Shown: one piece after another, positions 20,043 through 28,855 of the stretch
Position numbering within the stretch: the stretch's first letter is position 1
Layout: each line of letters opens with the position of its first letter
Assembly: GCF_015218165.1 (NCBI RefSeq)
Contig: NZ_CP048659.1
Coordinates: forward strand, 1,612,001 to 1,676,000
Direction of reading: 5' to 3'
From: Acinetobacter piscicola
GTDB lineage: Bacteria; Pseudomonadota; Gammaproteobacteria; Pseudomonadales; Moraxellaceae
DNA length: 64,000 nt
The notes under the pieces: generated by a model
Told to the model about the DNA's origin: nothing
Database searches by the model: none
What the model saw: only the letters and a program-made list of their open reading frames with translations
Made by a program: the position numbers and the translations under genes

Positions 20043-20639
20043 TTACCCATCAAAATCATCTGTTTTTCGGCTAATTGCTTTCATAATCACATCCATTTCA
20101 AAACCACGATATTGCAAAAATCGAATTTGTTTAGCTTTGATTTTTGGGTCTTTACTGACCTCTGTACCGTATTTTTTGACTTTTAGTTGATACGCTTGCT
20201 CATACCAGTCAATTTCTTTTAAATCTTCGGTGACTAGGGTGTTATCTAAATGTTTGCTGCGTAAAGCCATTTTGATACGGTTTGGACCTTTGCCTTGACG
20301 AATTTGACTGCGTACTGTCATTTCAGCAACACGTTGATCACTTTGATAATTCTCTTCAGCTAATTCTTCTACTAAAGCAATGACTTCCTCTCGATTGGCT
20401 GCATAGAGACATAGTTTTTCAATCAAATCTGCTTTTGAATATTCTCTACGTGTTAATTTCGCAAATGCATAAGAGCGTAGGCGAGAGCCTGTTAAGCCTT
20501 GCGTTTTTGCTTGGCGTTCTTGTTCGAAGTTGAGCGCATCTTCGTTGGAGCGGGTTGTATGGTTTGTAGAGGGCTCATCGGAAAATTGTTGTTTCAATGC
20601 TTCATAATTCAGCATTTTAGGAAATTTAGGAGATGACAT
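20043..20639 (-). CDS. recX: RecA regulator RecX
   Basis: A 198-residue protein with the three-helix RecX repeats: GSRLRSYAFAKLTRREYSKADLIEKL, then EEVIALVEELAEENYQSDQRVAEMTVRSQIRQGKGPNRIKMAL, and a C-terminal repeat (KAKQIRFLQYRGFEMDVIMKAI). RecX caps and limits RecA filaments. It follows recA on the same strand, separated by a terminator, so its expression probably depends on read-through. Confidence 0.92.
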   Translation of the reverse strand: MSSPKFPKMLNYEALKQQFSDEPSTNHTTRSNEDALNFEQERQAKTQGLTGSRLRSYAFAKLTRREYSKADLIEKLCLYAANREEVIALVEELAEENYQSDQRVAEMTVRSQIRQGKGPNRIKMALRSKHLDNTLVTEDLKEIDWYEQAYQLKVKKYGTEVSKDPKIKAKQIRFLQYRGFEMDVIMKAISRKTDDFDG

Positions 20640-20741
20640 AGTCGTAGAGAGATTTTTAACCTTAATTAAAATAGTGTATTTCTATTTTAATCTGTTTACT
20701 GGATATTCCAAAATTGAATTATTTAGGCTTGTCATAACAAA

Positions 20742-20762
20742 AACGCCCAAAGTTGGGCGTTT
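20742..20762 (-). terminator. Terminator between recA and recX
   Basis: AACGCCCA and TGGGCGTT form an 8-bp GC-rich stem with A/T runs at both sides, 23 bp after the recA stop. Confidence 0.8.
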
Positions 20763-20784
20763 CATTGTGAGATCGATTACTCGA

Positions 20785-21831
20785 TTAAGCATCTAAAAAT
20801 TCAGGCTCGATTTCATCATCTTCTGATACGGGTGCTGCATTGGTTGTGGTGAGTAATTTTTCACGAATCAATGTTTCAATCGCAGCCGCCATTTCAGGAT
20901 TTTCTTCCATATGGCGAATGGCGTTATTTTTACCTTGACCAATTTTTTCACCTTGATAAGAATACCAAGCACCTGCTTTGTTGACTATGTCTTGTGCAAC
21001 AGCAAGATCAATCAATTCACCCAGATGGTTAACGCCTTTACCATATAAAATTTGGAACACTGCTTCACGGAAAGGAGGTGCCATTTTGTTTTTAACGACT
21101 TTGACACGGGTTTCTGAACCAATGATTTCATCACCTTCTTTGACTTGACCAATACGGCGAATATCAAGACGTACAGAAGCGTAGAATTTAAGTGCGTTAC
21201 CACCTGTTGTAGTTTCAGGGCTACCAAACATCACACCAATTTTCATACGAATTTGGTTAATAAAGATCACCATACAGTTTGAACGTTTAGCATTACCTGT
21301 GATTTTACGTAATGCTTGGCTCATCAAACGTGCTTGTAAGCCCATGTGTGAGTCGCCCATTTCGCCTTCAATTTCAGCTTTTGGTGTTAAGGCTGCAACG
21401 GAGTCGACCACGATCATGTCAATCGCGCCAGAGCGGACTAGCATATCTGCAATTTCAAGTGCTTGTTCACCGTGGTCAGGCTGTGATACCAGTAGGTTAT
21501 CAATATCTACGCCAAGTTTACGTGCATATTGTGGGTCGAGTGCATGCTCGGCATCAATAAAAGCACATGTACCACCTGCTTTTTGGCATTGTGCAATCGC
21601 TTGTAAAGTCATGGTAGTTTTACCTGAAGACTCAGGACCATAAATCTCAACAATACGACCTTTAGGTAAACCACCGATACCGAGTGCAATATCAAGGGTT
21701 AAAGAACCTGTTGATACAGACTCGACTGCTTGTACAGTGTTGTCACCTAAACGCATGACTGTATTTTTACCAAATTGTTTTTCAATTTGACTTAACGCAG
21801 CATTCAGCGCTTTACTTTTGTTATCATCCAT
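20785..21831 (-). CDS. recA: Recombinase RecA
   Basis: A 348-residue protein with the Walker [11 protein letters not shown], Walker [13 protein letters not shown], loop L1/L2 regions ([43 protein letters not shown]) and an acidic C-terminal tail ([12 protein letters not shown]). It forms filaments on single-stranded DNA for recombination and induces the SOS-like response. Acinetobacter lacks LexA, and I see no LexA box upstream. Confidence 0.98.
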   Translation of the reverse strand: MDDNKSKALNAALSQIEKQFGKNTVMRLGDNTVQAVESVSTGSLTLDIALGIGGLPKGRIVEIYGPESSGKTTMTLQAIAQCQKAGGTCAFIDAEHALDPQYARKLGVDIDNLLVSQPDHGEQALEIADMLVRSGAIDMIVVDSVAALTPKAEIEGEMGDSHMGLQARLMSQALRKITGNAKRSNCMVIFINQIRMKIGVMFGSPETTTGGNALKFYASVRLDIRRIGQVKEGDEIIGSETRVKVVKNKMAPPFREAVFQILYGKGVNHLGELIDLAVAQDIVNKAGAWYSYQGEKIGQGKNNAIRHMEENPEMAAAIETLIREKLLTTTNAAPVSEDDEIEPEFLDA

Positions 21832-21987
21832 CTTGAAACCTCAAAACAATATAAATTCACTATTCACTAAAGTGGATGTCTTTAAATTTGATCTTCGTCC
21901 ACAAACGCAATAGTGACAGAAAAATAATTTGCCATCTACATTAAACCACGTTATTACGACATAGAGTGTCGCATAGGTAGTTTGCTT

Positions 21988-22452
21988 TTATTCATCATGA
22001 TATGACCAATTTTGCTCATAACCTGCATCATTTTCTTGTCGAAACCTACTGATGTCTCGACGGTCTTTTTTACTTGGTCGATGCTCAGGTCGTGCAAGAT
22101 TATGCAATTTTCTTTGGGTTGAAATCAATTCCCGTCGAGCAATACTGACTTCAGTTTCTTCGTACAAGAGTTGAGCAGCGGGTGCACCGCCACGAACATT
22201 GGATAGTGCTTTAACCACCACGGTTTTACGATCAAAACCTTGTTGAATAGTGAGCTCCATGCCAATGCGGATTTCTTTCGAAACTTTAATCCGTTCACCT
22301 TCATGATGTACTTTACCGCCTTCGATTGCTGCTTTGGCAATGGAGCGAGTTTTAAAGAAACGAGCAGCCCAGAGCCATTTGTCAGCACGTACACTGTCAG
22401 TTGCTAGAGCGTCTTGATCTTTACGGTTTTTAGGCTGTTTTGACATCGACAT
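21988..22452 (-). CDS. hslR: S4-domain RNA-binding heat shock protein Hsp15
   Basis: A 154-residue protein with an S4 RNA-binding domain at residues 20-85 (VRADKWLWAARFFKTRSIAKAAIEGGKV) and a basic C-terminal tail. Hsp15 binds free 50S subunits carrying a nascent chain and helps recycle stalled ribosomes. Its start overlaps the end of the upstream HAD gene by 23 nt, and the same yrfG-hslR order is found in E. coli, supporting the call. Confidence 0.88.
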   Translation of the reverse strand: MSMSKQPKNRKDQDALATDSVRADKWLWAARFFKTRSIAKAAIEGGKVHHEGERIKVSKEIRIGMELTIQQGFDRKTVVVKALSNVRGGAPAAQLLYEETEVSIARRELISTQRKLHNLARPEHRPSKKDRRDISRFRQENDAGYEQNWSYHDE

Positions 22453-23116
22453 CCTTACTTTGATATTGCGCCAATAATGGCAATAATTCAGTTAAATGTT
22501 GAATCGCTGGATACTGTAACTCTAAAGGATTACGTGCAGCTTTTAAACTAGAAGGTTGGGTAATGGTAATTAAATTTGCAATCCCAAATTTTTTGGCACC
22601 TTCAAGTACAGGTGCTGTATCATCAATCATAAATGCATGTTGTGGATCGAAAGGATATTTTTCTTGTAATTGTTGCCAAAATTCGACAAATTCTTTGGAA
22701 TATCCAAACTCTTGACTACTAACAATGACTTCAAAATAGGGAGCAATGTCGACATTGTCCAATTTTAATTTTAAACCAGCAGTGTCAGCATTGGTCAGCA
22801 ACCAACAGCGATAACCTTGTGCTTTTAGCTGTTCAAGTAATTCGATACAACCAAAACGAGGTTGAATTTTATCTTTAAAATCATATTGTAATTTTAGAAC
22901 ATCGACCCCAACTTTTTCACTCCAATAACGTGATGAGTACCATAAAATAGTATGTTTATGCTCTTGATAAAATTCAAACAAAGTCGCTTTGCTTTGTTCT
23001 AATGAACATTGATGGGTTTGAGCATGACGTTCAGGTAATTTTTGATTCCAAATCAAATCATCAAATGCAAGGTCAAGAAGAGTTCCATCCATATCGAACA
23101 TCAGGATTGGCTGCAT
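22430..23116 (-). CDS. yrfG: HAD-family nucleotidase, YrfG-like (GMP/IMP phosphatase)
   Basis: A 228-residue HAD hydrolase with motif I FDMDGTLLDL, motif II LLTNAD, a motif III lysine around GYSKEF and motif IV MIDDTAP. The segment LAFDDLIWNQKLP and WYSSRYWSEKVGVD match the YrfG subgroup, which dephosphorylates purine monophosphates. It is upstream of and overlaps hslR. Confidence 0.82.
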   Translation of the reverse strand: MQPILMFDMDGTLLDLAFDDLIWNQKLPERHAQTHQCSLEQSKATLFEFYQEHKHTILWYSSRYWSEKVGVDVLKLQYDFKDKIQPRFGCIELLEQLKAQGYRCWLLTNADTAGLKLKLDNVDIAPYFEVIVSSQEFGYSKEFVEFWQQLQEKYPFDPQHAFMIDDTAPVLEGAKKFGIANLITITQPSSLKAARNPLELQYPAIQHLTELLPLLAQYQSKDVDVKTA

Positions 23117-23482
23117 AATTTAACTACCTTTTATTTTTAAAATACAATGAAAGCCTGAAATAGATCATGATTCATTGATTTTTAAGAAATAAATCAAAAC
23201 TAAAAATTTTGATATATTGATCAATTTGAATGACGTTATACACGTTTCAAAAAGTATGTACAAATTTGTGAACCTATTTTAGGTCGGATTTTGTATTAAA
23301 TTATAGCGCTAAATGTGAATTGGTCGAAAAAAATCTAAAAATCTAAATTTTTATTTCTCTTAATTTTTCAGGTAGTCTTGAGGTGCATCTATAATTATCT
23401 ACACTTGAGCAATTTTATTCACGATGCTTTTAATAAATGCAAAGATGAAATATCGATTTCTACATGATTTTGAGGAATGAAT
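23117..23482. other. Intergenic region between yrfG and the lysozyme gene
   Basis: A 366-bp AT-rich divergent spacer. I see no gene, repeat or terminator in it; a GAGGA ribosome site for the lysozyme is at 23472-23476. Confidence 0.5.
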
Positions 23483-24064
23483 ATGCGCTGGCAAGATATA
23501 TTGCATGTGGTGAAAGAACTCTTAGTGCGCAGCCGTAAACAGCAACATTCAACAGGCATTGCAACCGCTACAGATGCTGATTCTAGCCAAATTGCAGTCG
23601 CAACAGACATGGTTCAGCGTCAAGTAAGTGCCCATGGGCGAGAGCTGATTTGTAGTTTTGAAGGCTTGGAATTGACTGCATATGATGATGGTACAGGTTG
23701 TTGGACGATTGGTTATGGTACAACCCGCTATCCTGATCAAACTGCTGTGAAAGCATTTGATACCTGTAGTCTTGATGATGCAAAACGCTATATGCAGCAT
23801 GATTTAAAAAAAATTGAAAATGCAGTCAATCGGGCTGTAAAGGTCAACTTAAATCAACATCAGTTTGATGCCTTGGTTTCTTTAACCTATAACATTGGGA
23901 TTGCAGCATTTCAAAATTCGACTTTGTTGCGTTATTTAAATGCAGCAGATCATCAAAAAGCTGCTGAGCAGTTTGAGGTTTGGGTCTATGCAGGAGGAAA
24001 GAGAATGCAAGGCTTGATTCATCGTAGAGCTGCAGAAAGAGCATTATTTGAGAAAAGATCGTAA
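23483..24064 (+). CDS. GH24 (T4-type) lysozyme / endolysin-like muramidase
   Basis: A protein of about 193 residues. From residue 51 on it is a glycoside hydrolase 24 domain with the exact catalytic pattern E-x8-D-x5-T: E60 in CSFEGLEL, D69 and T75 in DGTGCWTIGYGT. The conserved LVSLTYNIG and GLIHRRAAERALF are present. The first 45 residues are charged and have no clear signal peptide. I prefer ATG 23483 over 23477 because GAGGA is then 6 nt upstream. No phage genes flank it, so it is either a prophage relic or a domesticated enzyme. Confidence 0.87.
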   Translation: MRWQDILHVVKELLVRSRKQQHSTGIATATDADSSQIAVATDMVQRQVSAHGRELICSFEGLELTAYDDGTGCWTIGYGTTRYPDQTAVKAFDTCSLDDAKRYMQHDLKKIENAVNRAVKVNLNQHQFDALVSLTYNIGIAAFQNSTLLRYLNAADHQKAAEQFEVWVYAGGKRMQGLIHRRAAERALFEKRS

Positions 24065-24209
24065 ATTTATTATTGCAAGTTGAATTGGAAAATGCATTGA
24101 ACGTCAATTCATCGATAAATTGTTACTGTTAAAATATGGATGTCATTTTTTGATGTTAAAATATACCGTTTAAAAAATGTCATTTAAAAAAGCAGGTAGG
24201 TTGCACACA

Positions 24210-25061
24210 ATGTTTATTACCACCCAAGCACCACAAGATGAACAAATTCTGAATTTAACTCCAATTTTGGCACATGCAAGCCAAATTTTATTGGATGAAT
24301 ATGAGGCATATTGTGCTGGGCGTGATTTTAGTATTGATGAAAAAGCAGATCACTCACCTGTAACTCAAGCAGATTTAAAAGTAAATGCCTATTTATTAGA
24401 ACAATTGGCTCTTTTAACTCCAGATATTCCTGTGATTTCGGAGGAAAGTGATCACTCTGAACGTCAGGCGTGGGGTGTGTGCTGGATGCTTGATCCTTTG
24501 GATGGGACTAAAGAGTTTATTCATGAACGTGATGAATTTACGATTAATTTAAGTTTGATCCAAAATCATCAAACGATATTTTCCATTATTGCTGTGCCGA
24601 CTGAGCAAGTGATGTATGTAGGTTATCTAACTGAATTACCTTATAAATACTCATTTAGCCAAAAAGTATGGGAACGTTATAGTAAGTTTAAAGATGTTGA
24701 AACTGATGCGATTCAGGTGGGATTGAGCCACAGTAGTAAAAACCCAAAATATCAGCAATATATTGATTATATTGAGCAAGAACATCCAGTCATCAAACGT
24801 GAAGCAGGTAGTGCTTATAAGTTTTGTATGATGCTAGAAGGTGAAATTGACATTTATCCGCGTTTTCATCCTACGTCGGAATGGGATACGAGTGCGGGTC
24901 AAGGTTTACTTGAAAGCATTGGCGGTGGTTTAGTGAGTTTAAAGGCACAAGCTTTTACGTATAATCAGCGTAAAACAGTATTAAATGATGGTTTTATCGC
25001 CTTTAGAGATAAGGAAAATCAAAAAATAGCATTAGATGCGCTAAGTAACGTGACGTTATGA
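24210..25061 (+). CDS. cysQ: 3'(2'),5'-bisphosphate nucleotidase CysQ
   Basis: Removes the 3' phosphate of PAP, a by-product of sulfate assimilation. The 283-residue protein has the inositol-monophosphatase metal site: EKADHSPVTQADLKVN, then EESD and CWMLDPLDGTKEFIHERDEFTINLSLI, and the late motif SEWDTSAGQGLLESIGG. I start at MFITTQAPQ because an AGGTAGG element precedes it; an upstream in-frame ATG at 24177 is possible. Confidence 0.9.
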   Translation: MFITTQAPQDEQILNLTPILAHASQILLDEYEAYCAGRDFSIDEKADHSPVTQADLKVNAYLLEQLALLTPDIPVISEESDHSERQAWGVCWMLDPLDGTKEFIHERDEFTINLSLIQNHQTIFSIIAVPTEQVMYVGYLTELPYKYSFSQKVWERYSKFKDVETDAIQVGLSHSSKNPKYQQYIDYIEQEHPVIKREAGSAYKFCMMLEGEIDIYPRFHPTSEWDTSAGQGLLESIGGGLVSLKAQAFTYNQRKTVLNDGFIAFRDKENQKIALDALSNVTL

Positions 25062-25122
25062 GATTGAGAGTTTTTTTCGGCATGGTATAGTAGCGAAGAG
25101 CTAAAAAATAAACTGAGTCTGT

Positions 25123-25860
25123 ATGGCGCTTGAGTTATTGCCGAAAAGCATGTTGAAAGCAATAGATTTATTGCCTGACCCGAAAATTCCTGTGACTTTG
25201 TTTACACGCCATTCGATTCGTGAGATGGTGAGTGGGCAAGGTTTAGCGGGTTATGATTTGCAATTGACATCACAAGGTCGTGATTTGGCACAAGCTTGGG
25301 GTTCATATTTAACGGATCATACAGACCGTGTAATCCAGCATTGCATTTCAAGTCCGATTCAACGCTGTGTGGATACGGCTGCATTAATGATTGAGGGGGC
25401 TGATTTATCTAGTCCAGATCATAATACCCATCATATTGAAATCGTTGAACAAGGTTTATTGGTTGAGCCGGGAAGTTTTGTTTTAGATATTCAAAAAGCT
25501 GCGCCGTATTTTCAAAAACAAGGTGCATTAGGTTTTATTAATAGTTTTGTGAACAATGCTTTGCCAGGCATGAAACATCCGATTTCGGGTGTAGTTGATG
25601 TTCTAGAGCTCATTTATAACACACATCCACGCAATGCACAGGGTTTAAGTCTAGCTGTGAGTCATGACACGATCTTAGCGGCGATTATTGCCGTGATCTC
25701 AGGGCGTCATCAGGTGGACAAAGCAGATTGGCCACAGATGATGGAAGGTCTGTTTGTGTGGTTTGAGGGTGATCATTTTGAAGATTGTGATTTGAGATGG
25801 ATTTGGCGTGGTGAAGTGAATAAATTATCAATTCGGGATTTTCAAAAGCTGGAAAATTAA
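25123..25860 (+). CDS. Histidine phosphatase superfamily protein
   Basis: A 245-residue protein with the phosphohistidine motif FTRHSIREM near residue 28, CISSPIQRCVDTAALM, and the second catalytic His in LAVSHDTILAAI. The layout is that of branch-2-like or broad acid phosphatases rather than phosphoglycerate mutase. The substrate is unknown. It lies 61 bp after cysQ on the same strand. Confidence 0.8.
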   Translation: MALELLPKSMLKAIDLLPDPKIPVTLFTRHSIREMVSGQGLAGYDLQLTSQGRDLAQAWGSYLTDHTDRVIQHCISSPIQRCVDTAALMIEGADLSSPDHNTHHIEIVEQGLLVEPGSFVLDIQKAAPYFQKQGALGFINSFVNNALPGMKHPISGVVDVLELIYNTHPRNAQGLSLAVSHDTILAAIIAVISGRHQVDKADWPQMMEGLFVWFEGDHFEDCDLRWIWRGEVNKLSIRDFQKLEN

Positions 25861-25973
25861 GTCTCAATGTTGAGATGAGATAAAGCGATCTTAAAATTTA
25901 TACAAATGAGAATTTTATCGCCAAAATTAATCATGAATTAAGCAATATTTCGAGTGAATAGATCAAGTCAGTA

Positions 25974-27023
25974 TTAAATACTGACTTTGATTTGCCAAGC
26001 GTCTGTTTTTATTGGGGTAAATGTAATTTCACAATCCACAAATTTTTGAATCATCTCCGCTTGAGTTTTGCTATGTTCGCTGATGACTTGTGCAGTAAAT
26101 ACGCCACCTTGACCTAATGCTAATGGTAGTAACAATTGGTCAGTCAGATATTCATCCGCAATTGCATCAGCATTTAAATAAGCTTTGACTTCTTTTGCTA
26201 GATCACTTGCAACTTTTTCAGCACTTTTTTTCATTTCACCTAAAGCAGAAAATACTTGTTGGTGATGTTCATAATTCAGTACCACAAAAGCCGTATTTCC
26301 CTGACTGATGCCTTGAAAATTTAAACGCTTACGCTCAGTTAAATCTAATTTGTTATTCAGTACTTCAAGTTCACGGTCTGCAATATTTACAGGGATATTT
26401 AAAGCAGAGGCGTAGGCAATGGTATCTAATAATTTACCACGATCTTGCGCTATATATTTAGTTTGCTCTGTCCAAGGATAAATCGTTGCATTGATCTGAC
26501 CTGCGCCAATTGGGAAAAATCCTGCACGTTTACACTCGAAATCAATGTGTATCCCTAAGCGTTGAATCGCAGGTAGAAAACATTGTTCAATAAAATCAGC
26601 CGTTGGTGCCATTGGGTTATGCGTTCCGCCGTGTATACTAATTTGACTGGATTCACTTTGCATCATCAGGGCAGGGAGCAAAGTTTGTAAAACTAGAATT
26701 GTGCTACCTGCTGAACCGATGTGAAAATCGTACTTTCCTGCTTGGACTTGTTGAGGCTTGAAATATAATCTTTGTGAATGTAATTCAGCACCTTCAACCG
26801 TTGCATTGCTGATGCGTTGTGACGCTTGCACGCAGACTAAGTGCTGGCGCATTAACCCTGGTTTTTTACGTCCTGCACGGATATTCACTAGTTCAAATGG
26901 AATGCCTGTCAGCATGGATAATGAAAGGGCAGTGCGGAGGATTTGTCCGCCACCTTCACCTTGTGAGCCATCAATTTGAATGGTTTTGTTTTTTAGTTGT
27001 GTTTTCATTTTACTCTTCATCAT
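25974..27023 (-). CDS. rtcA: RNA 3'-terminal phosphate cyclase RtcA
   Basis: Converts RNA 3'-phosphates to 2',3'-cyclic phosphates through an RtcA-AMP intermediate, and can adenylylate 5' ends. The 349-residue protein has IQIDGSQGEGGGQILRTALSL, IRAGRKKPGLMRQHL, and the nucleotidyl histidine in a late SEHSKTQ segment. Start is uncertain: 27023 or 27008 (MKTQLKNKTIQ). It is the last gene of the minus-strand rtcB unit, unlike E. coli where rtcB and rtcA are adjacent. Confidence 0.95.
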   Translation of the reverse strand: MMKSKMKTQLKNKTIQIDGSQGEGGGQILRTALSLSMLTGIPFELVNIRAGRKKPGLMRQHLVCVQASQRISNATVEGAELHSQRLYFKPQQVQAGKYDFHIGSAGSTILVLQTLLPALMMQSESSQISIHGGTHNPMAPTADFIEQCFLPAIQRLGIHIDFECKRAGFFPIGAGQINATIYPWTEQTKYIAQDRGKLLDTIAYASALNIPVNIADRELEVLNNKLDLTERKRLNFQGISQGNTAFVVLNYEHHQQVFSALGEMKKSAEKVASDLAKEVKAYLNADAIADEYLTDQLLLPLALGQGGVFTAQVISEHSKTQAEMIQKFVDCEITFTPIKTDAWQIKVSI

Positions 27024-27263
27024 TTTTTTCTAAAATATTTGACTTTCGTACATTTTTGATAAAACGCTCTTCACTTGAACCAAACTTCCTATAATTCTCT
27101 TTAGCCTCGTTTAAAGAAACTTTATTTGCACCGCTATATGAATCAGGATGAGTATTTTGTACAGGATCATCTTCCCAAAAACAGACAGGGCATATAATAA
27201 ATCCCAAACAACTTGCGGTTCATCTCGGGTAAATTCATTACAACATGCACATGTATAATTCAT
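27010..27263 (-). pseudogene. Cysteine-rich CPCC protein gene, frameshifted
   Basis: From ATG 27263 the frame reads MNYTCACCNEFTRDEPQVVWDL with one CxCC pair, then loses similarity. The rest of the family domain (IICPVCFWEDDPVQNTHPDSY, then VSLNEAKENYRKFGSSEERF) continues in another frame ending at 27010. The shift lies near the TTTGGG run at about 27203-27210. Together they make one full-length zinc-ribbon CPCC protein. Its end overlaps the rtcA start by 14 nt. A sequencing error is the alternative explanation. Confidence 0.8.
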
Positions 27264-27278
27264 ATTTTTCTAGTCGCT

Positions 27279-27857
27279 TTAATCTTCCCAATAGAAAAGA
27301 GCATCGAAAAGGGTAAATTGTTCGCCAATATTTAATATTGTTGGAATTTCCCATTTCCCTATTAATGTAGTATTTAATTGTTCATGTGTAAGACGAATCA
27401 ACCCATAAGAAGCTAAAATAGGTTCAACTTGATTTGCTAGATCATTTATAGCCCACGATTTTAAATTATCAACCATATTGGAGTCGGGCATATATGAAAA
27501 GCCACTTTTATCATGCCAACCTTTTTCGCCTTGCATAAAAACATAGTAAGGAGACAATTTACTAAACAATATAACCAGACCATAAAAATGTTGATTTGGG
27601 TAAGGAGAGTTTGGAAATTTAAATGATGCTTTTTCTTTGTAAAACCATGTATCGTAAAATGAGGCATAGCCCGAACCGTAATCATTAAACTCTTTTTCAG
27701 ATAGACACTCAGTTTTTCTCTCAATATCACCGCAAATATTTAAACAAAAATTTTCTATGGTTTCTTCATTATTCGTATTCCAAGGATATTGATCGGTAAT
27801 TGCTGAACCAGAGAGCAAAGTTCTAATTTCAAAATCTGTGAATTGAAATTTTTCCAT
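27279..27857 (-). CDS. Protein of unknown function in the rtcB-rtcA unit
   Basis: A 192-residue soluble protein, rich in aromatic residues (MEKFQFTDFEIRTLLSGSAI; YFYGLVILFSKLSPYYVF-like core), without signal peptide or membrane segment. I do not recognise the family. Size and single-domain acidic character resemble polymorphic-toxin immunity proteins, but no motif proves that. It lies just after the second structured RNA copy and before the CPCC pseudogene. Confidence 0.6.
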   Translation of the reverse strand: MEKFQFTDFEIRTLLSGSAITDQYPWNTNNEETIENFCLNICGDIERKTECLSEKEFNDYGSGYASFYDTWFYKEKASFKFPNSPYPNQHFYGLVILFSKLSPYYVFMQGEKGWHDKSGFSYMPDSNMVDNLKSWAINDLANQVEPILASYGLIRLTHEQLNTTLIGKWEIPTILNIGEQFTLFDALFYWED

Positions 27858-27878
27858 TTTTTATTCCAATATTGAGGT

Positions 27879-28061
27879 GAACATACTGTCAGTACATGGT
27901 TGTGCTAAATGCTAGGTAAAGTCTAATTTGTGCTAAGTGATGAGCTAATGTGTAAAAAGTTAAGCTAGCTCACTTGCTTGGCAGCCTCTACGCAACTTCT
28001 TTTCAATCCTGCGCTGAGGTAGTAAAGCTGTTATCGGATCTTGCACTCGCCCAGTATGTTC
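27879..28061 (-). ncRNA. Structured RNA, copy R2 (two-copy family between rtcB and rtcA)
   Basis: Read on the minus strand, the ends GAACAUACUG and CAGUAUGUUC form a perfect 10-bp stem. A conserved internal loop GGCG/GA follows, then AGUGC with GUACU. Inside are a hairpin closed by GAUCC/GGAUU and a longer arm starting AAGUG and ending CACUU. Sequence is shared with the copy at 28101-28290 only at loop positions, while stems change on both sides. Strand is inferred from its place inside the minus-strand operon. Confidence 0.65.
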
Positions 28062-28067
28062 GGGTGT

Positions 28068-28093
28068 ATTCTAAAACAATCAATTGCTTTAGA
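28068..28093. other. Hairpin separating the two structured RNAs
   Basis: TTCTAAA pairs with TTTAGAA around an inner CAAT/ATTG. A similar hairpin at 28294-28317 precedes copy R1, so each RNA copy has a hairpin at its 5' side on the minus strand; this could be a processing site. Confidence 0.5.
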
Positions 28094-28100
28094 AAAAGGT

Positions 28101-28290
28101 GAAATATATTGTCAGTACATGGTTATGCTATATAACGTATGACTTTGCCTTGCAAAGGTTTAAGTGATGATGTGTGATGGATTAATTTGTGCATTGCCGC
28201 ATAAATCCACTTTGCTCATTACCCAAAAATGATGCTGACTTTTATTTCAATCTATACAGCCTTAGATCTCGTACTCGCCCAATATATTTC
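28101..28290 (-). ncRNA. Structured RNA, copy R1 (two-copy family between rtcB and rtcA)
   Basis: On the minus strand GAAAUAUAUUG and CAAUAUAUUUC close an 11-bp stem, followed by the same GGCG/GA internal loop as copy R2, then AGUAC with GUACU. The next helix is GAUCU/AGAUU where R2 has GAUCC/GGAUU. Three helices show compensatory differences between the copies, strong evidence for a conserved RNA fold rather than coding sequence. No ORF spans it. Confidence 0.68.
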
Positions 28291-28293
28291 GGA

Positions 28294-28317
28294 TTTGATA
28301 TAGCGAGCTATATCAAA
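28294..28317. other. Perfect 10-bp hairpin 5' of copy R1
   Basis: TTTGATATAG and CTATATCAAA around CGAG. No good T-run follows on either strand, so a processing site is as likely as a terminator. Confidence 0.5.
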
Positions 28318-28340
28318 ACTACGAAACTCTTTAAATTATA

Positions 28341-28802
28341 TTAAGTTTCAAGTAAATCCACTTGCCAATTGGTCGCCTGAATCAATACATTTAAATCACG
28401 CAGTTTGGCACTGATATCATCGGCTTGTTTTTGCAATGATGATACTGGAATCACTTTATGCCATTTAATCTCACGGGTACTGTAGCGATCAGGCTCACGA
28501 TTGGTATTGCTGATTGCAGAGGTTAAGATTTTATGACGTTCTACAACTTCATCACGTTGTGTCAATAAAGCCAACAACGAACGACCATCAGCTAATTTTG
28601 CTAAAGCATTGGTTTGGTGGATAGCCAAAACCAACTTTTGTGATTCCTGAGTTAAGGCAAATACTTGCTTTAATAACTCATTTGGATCTTCAGATGGTTC
28701 ATCACCATCTTGTACCAATACGTTTGCATTGATCCGTTGTTTGAGTGAAGCGAGTTTCTTTTGTTGATCGCTTCGTAATAATAATGCTTCTGCAAGTTTC
28801 AT
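28341..28802 (-). CDS. DIP1984-family protein
   Basis: A 153-residue all-helical protein: MKLAEALLLRSDQQKKLASLKQRINANVLVQDGDEPSEDPNELL, then INxTN-like HQTNALAKLADGRSLLALLTQRDEVVERH and a C-terminal coiled coil ending QATNWQVDLLE. This pattern is the DIP1984 family (once called septicolysin-like); its function is unknown. It sits in the rtcB unit between two orphan genes and the structured RNAs. A link to RNA repair is inferred from position only. Confidence 0.8.
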   Translation of the reverse strand: MKLAEALLLRSDQQKKLASLKQRINANVLVQDGDEPSEDPNELLKQVFALTQESQKLVLAIHQTNALAKLADGRSLLALLTQRDEVVERHKILTSAISNTNREPDRYSTREIKWHKVIPVSSLQKQADDISAKLRDLNVLIQATNWQVDLLET

Positions 28803-28855
28803 ATTCTTATCCTTCTTTTAAGATTCTAAATGAATGTGTAAATAGTACAGTTTGT

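Noticed and set aside
28052..28290. K-turn in the R1/R2 RNAs
   Set aside because: The GGCG/GA loop partly fits a K-turn, but the adjacent A pairs with U in both copies, so I only claim an asymmetric internal loop.
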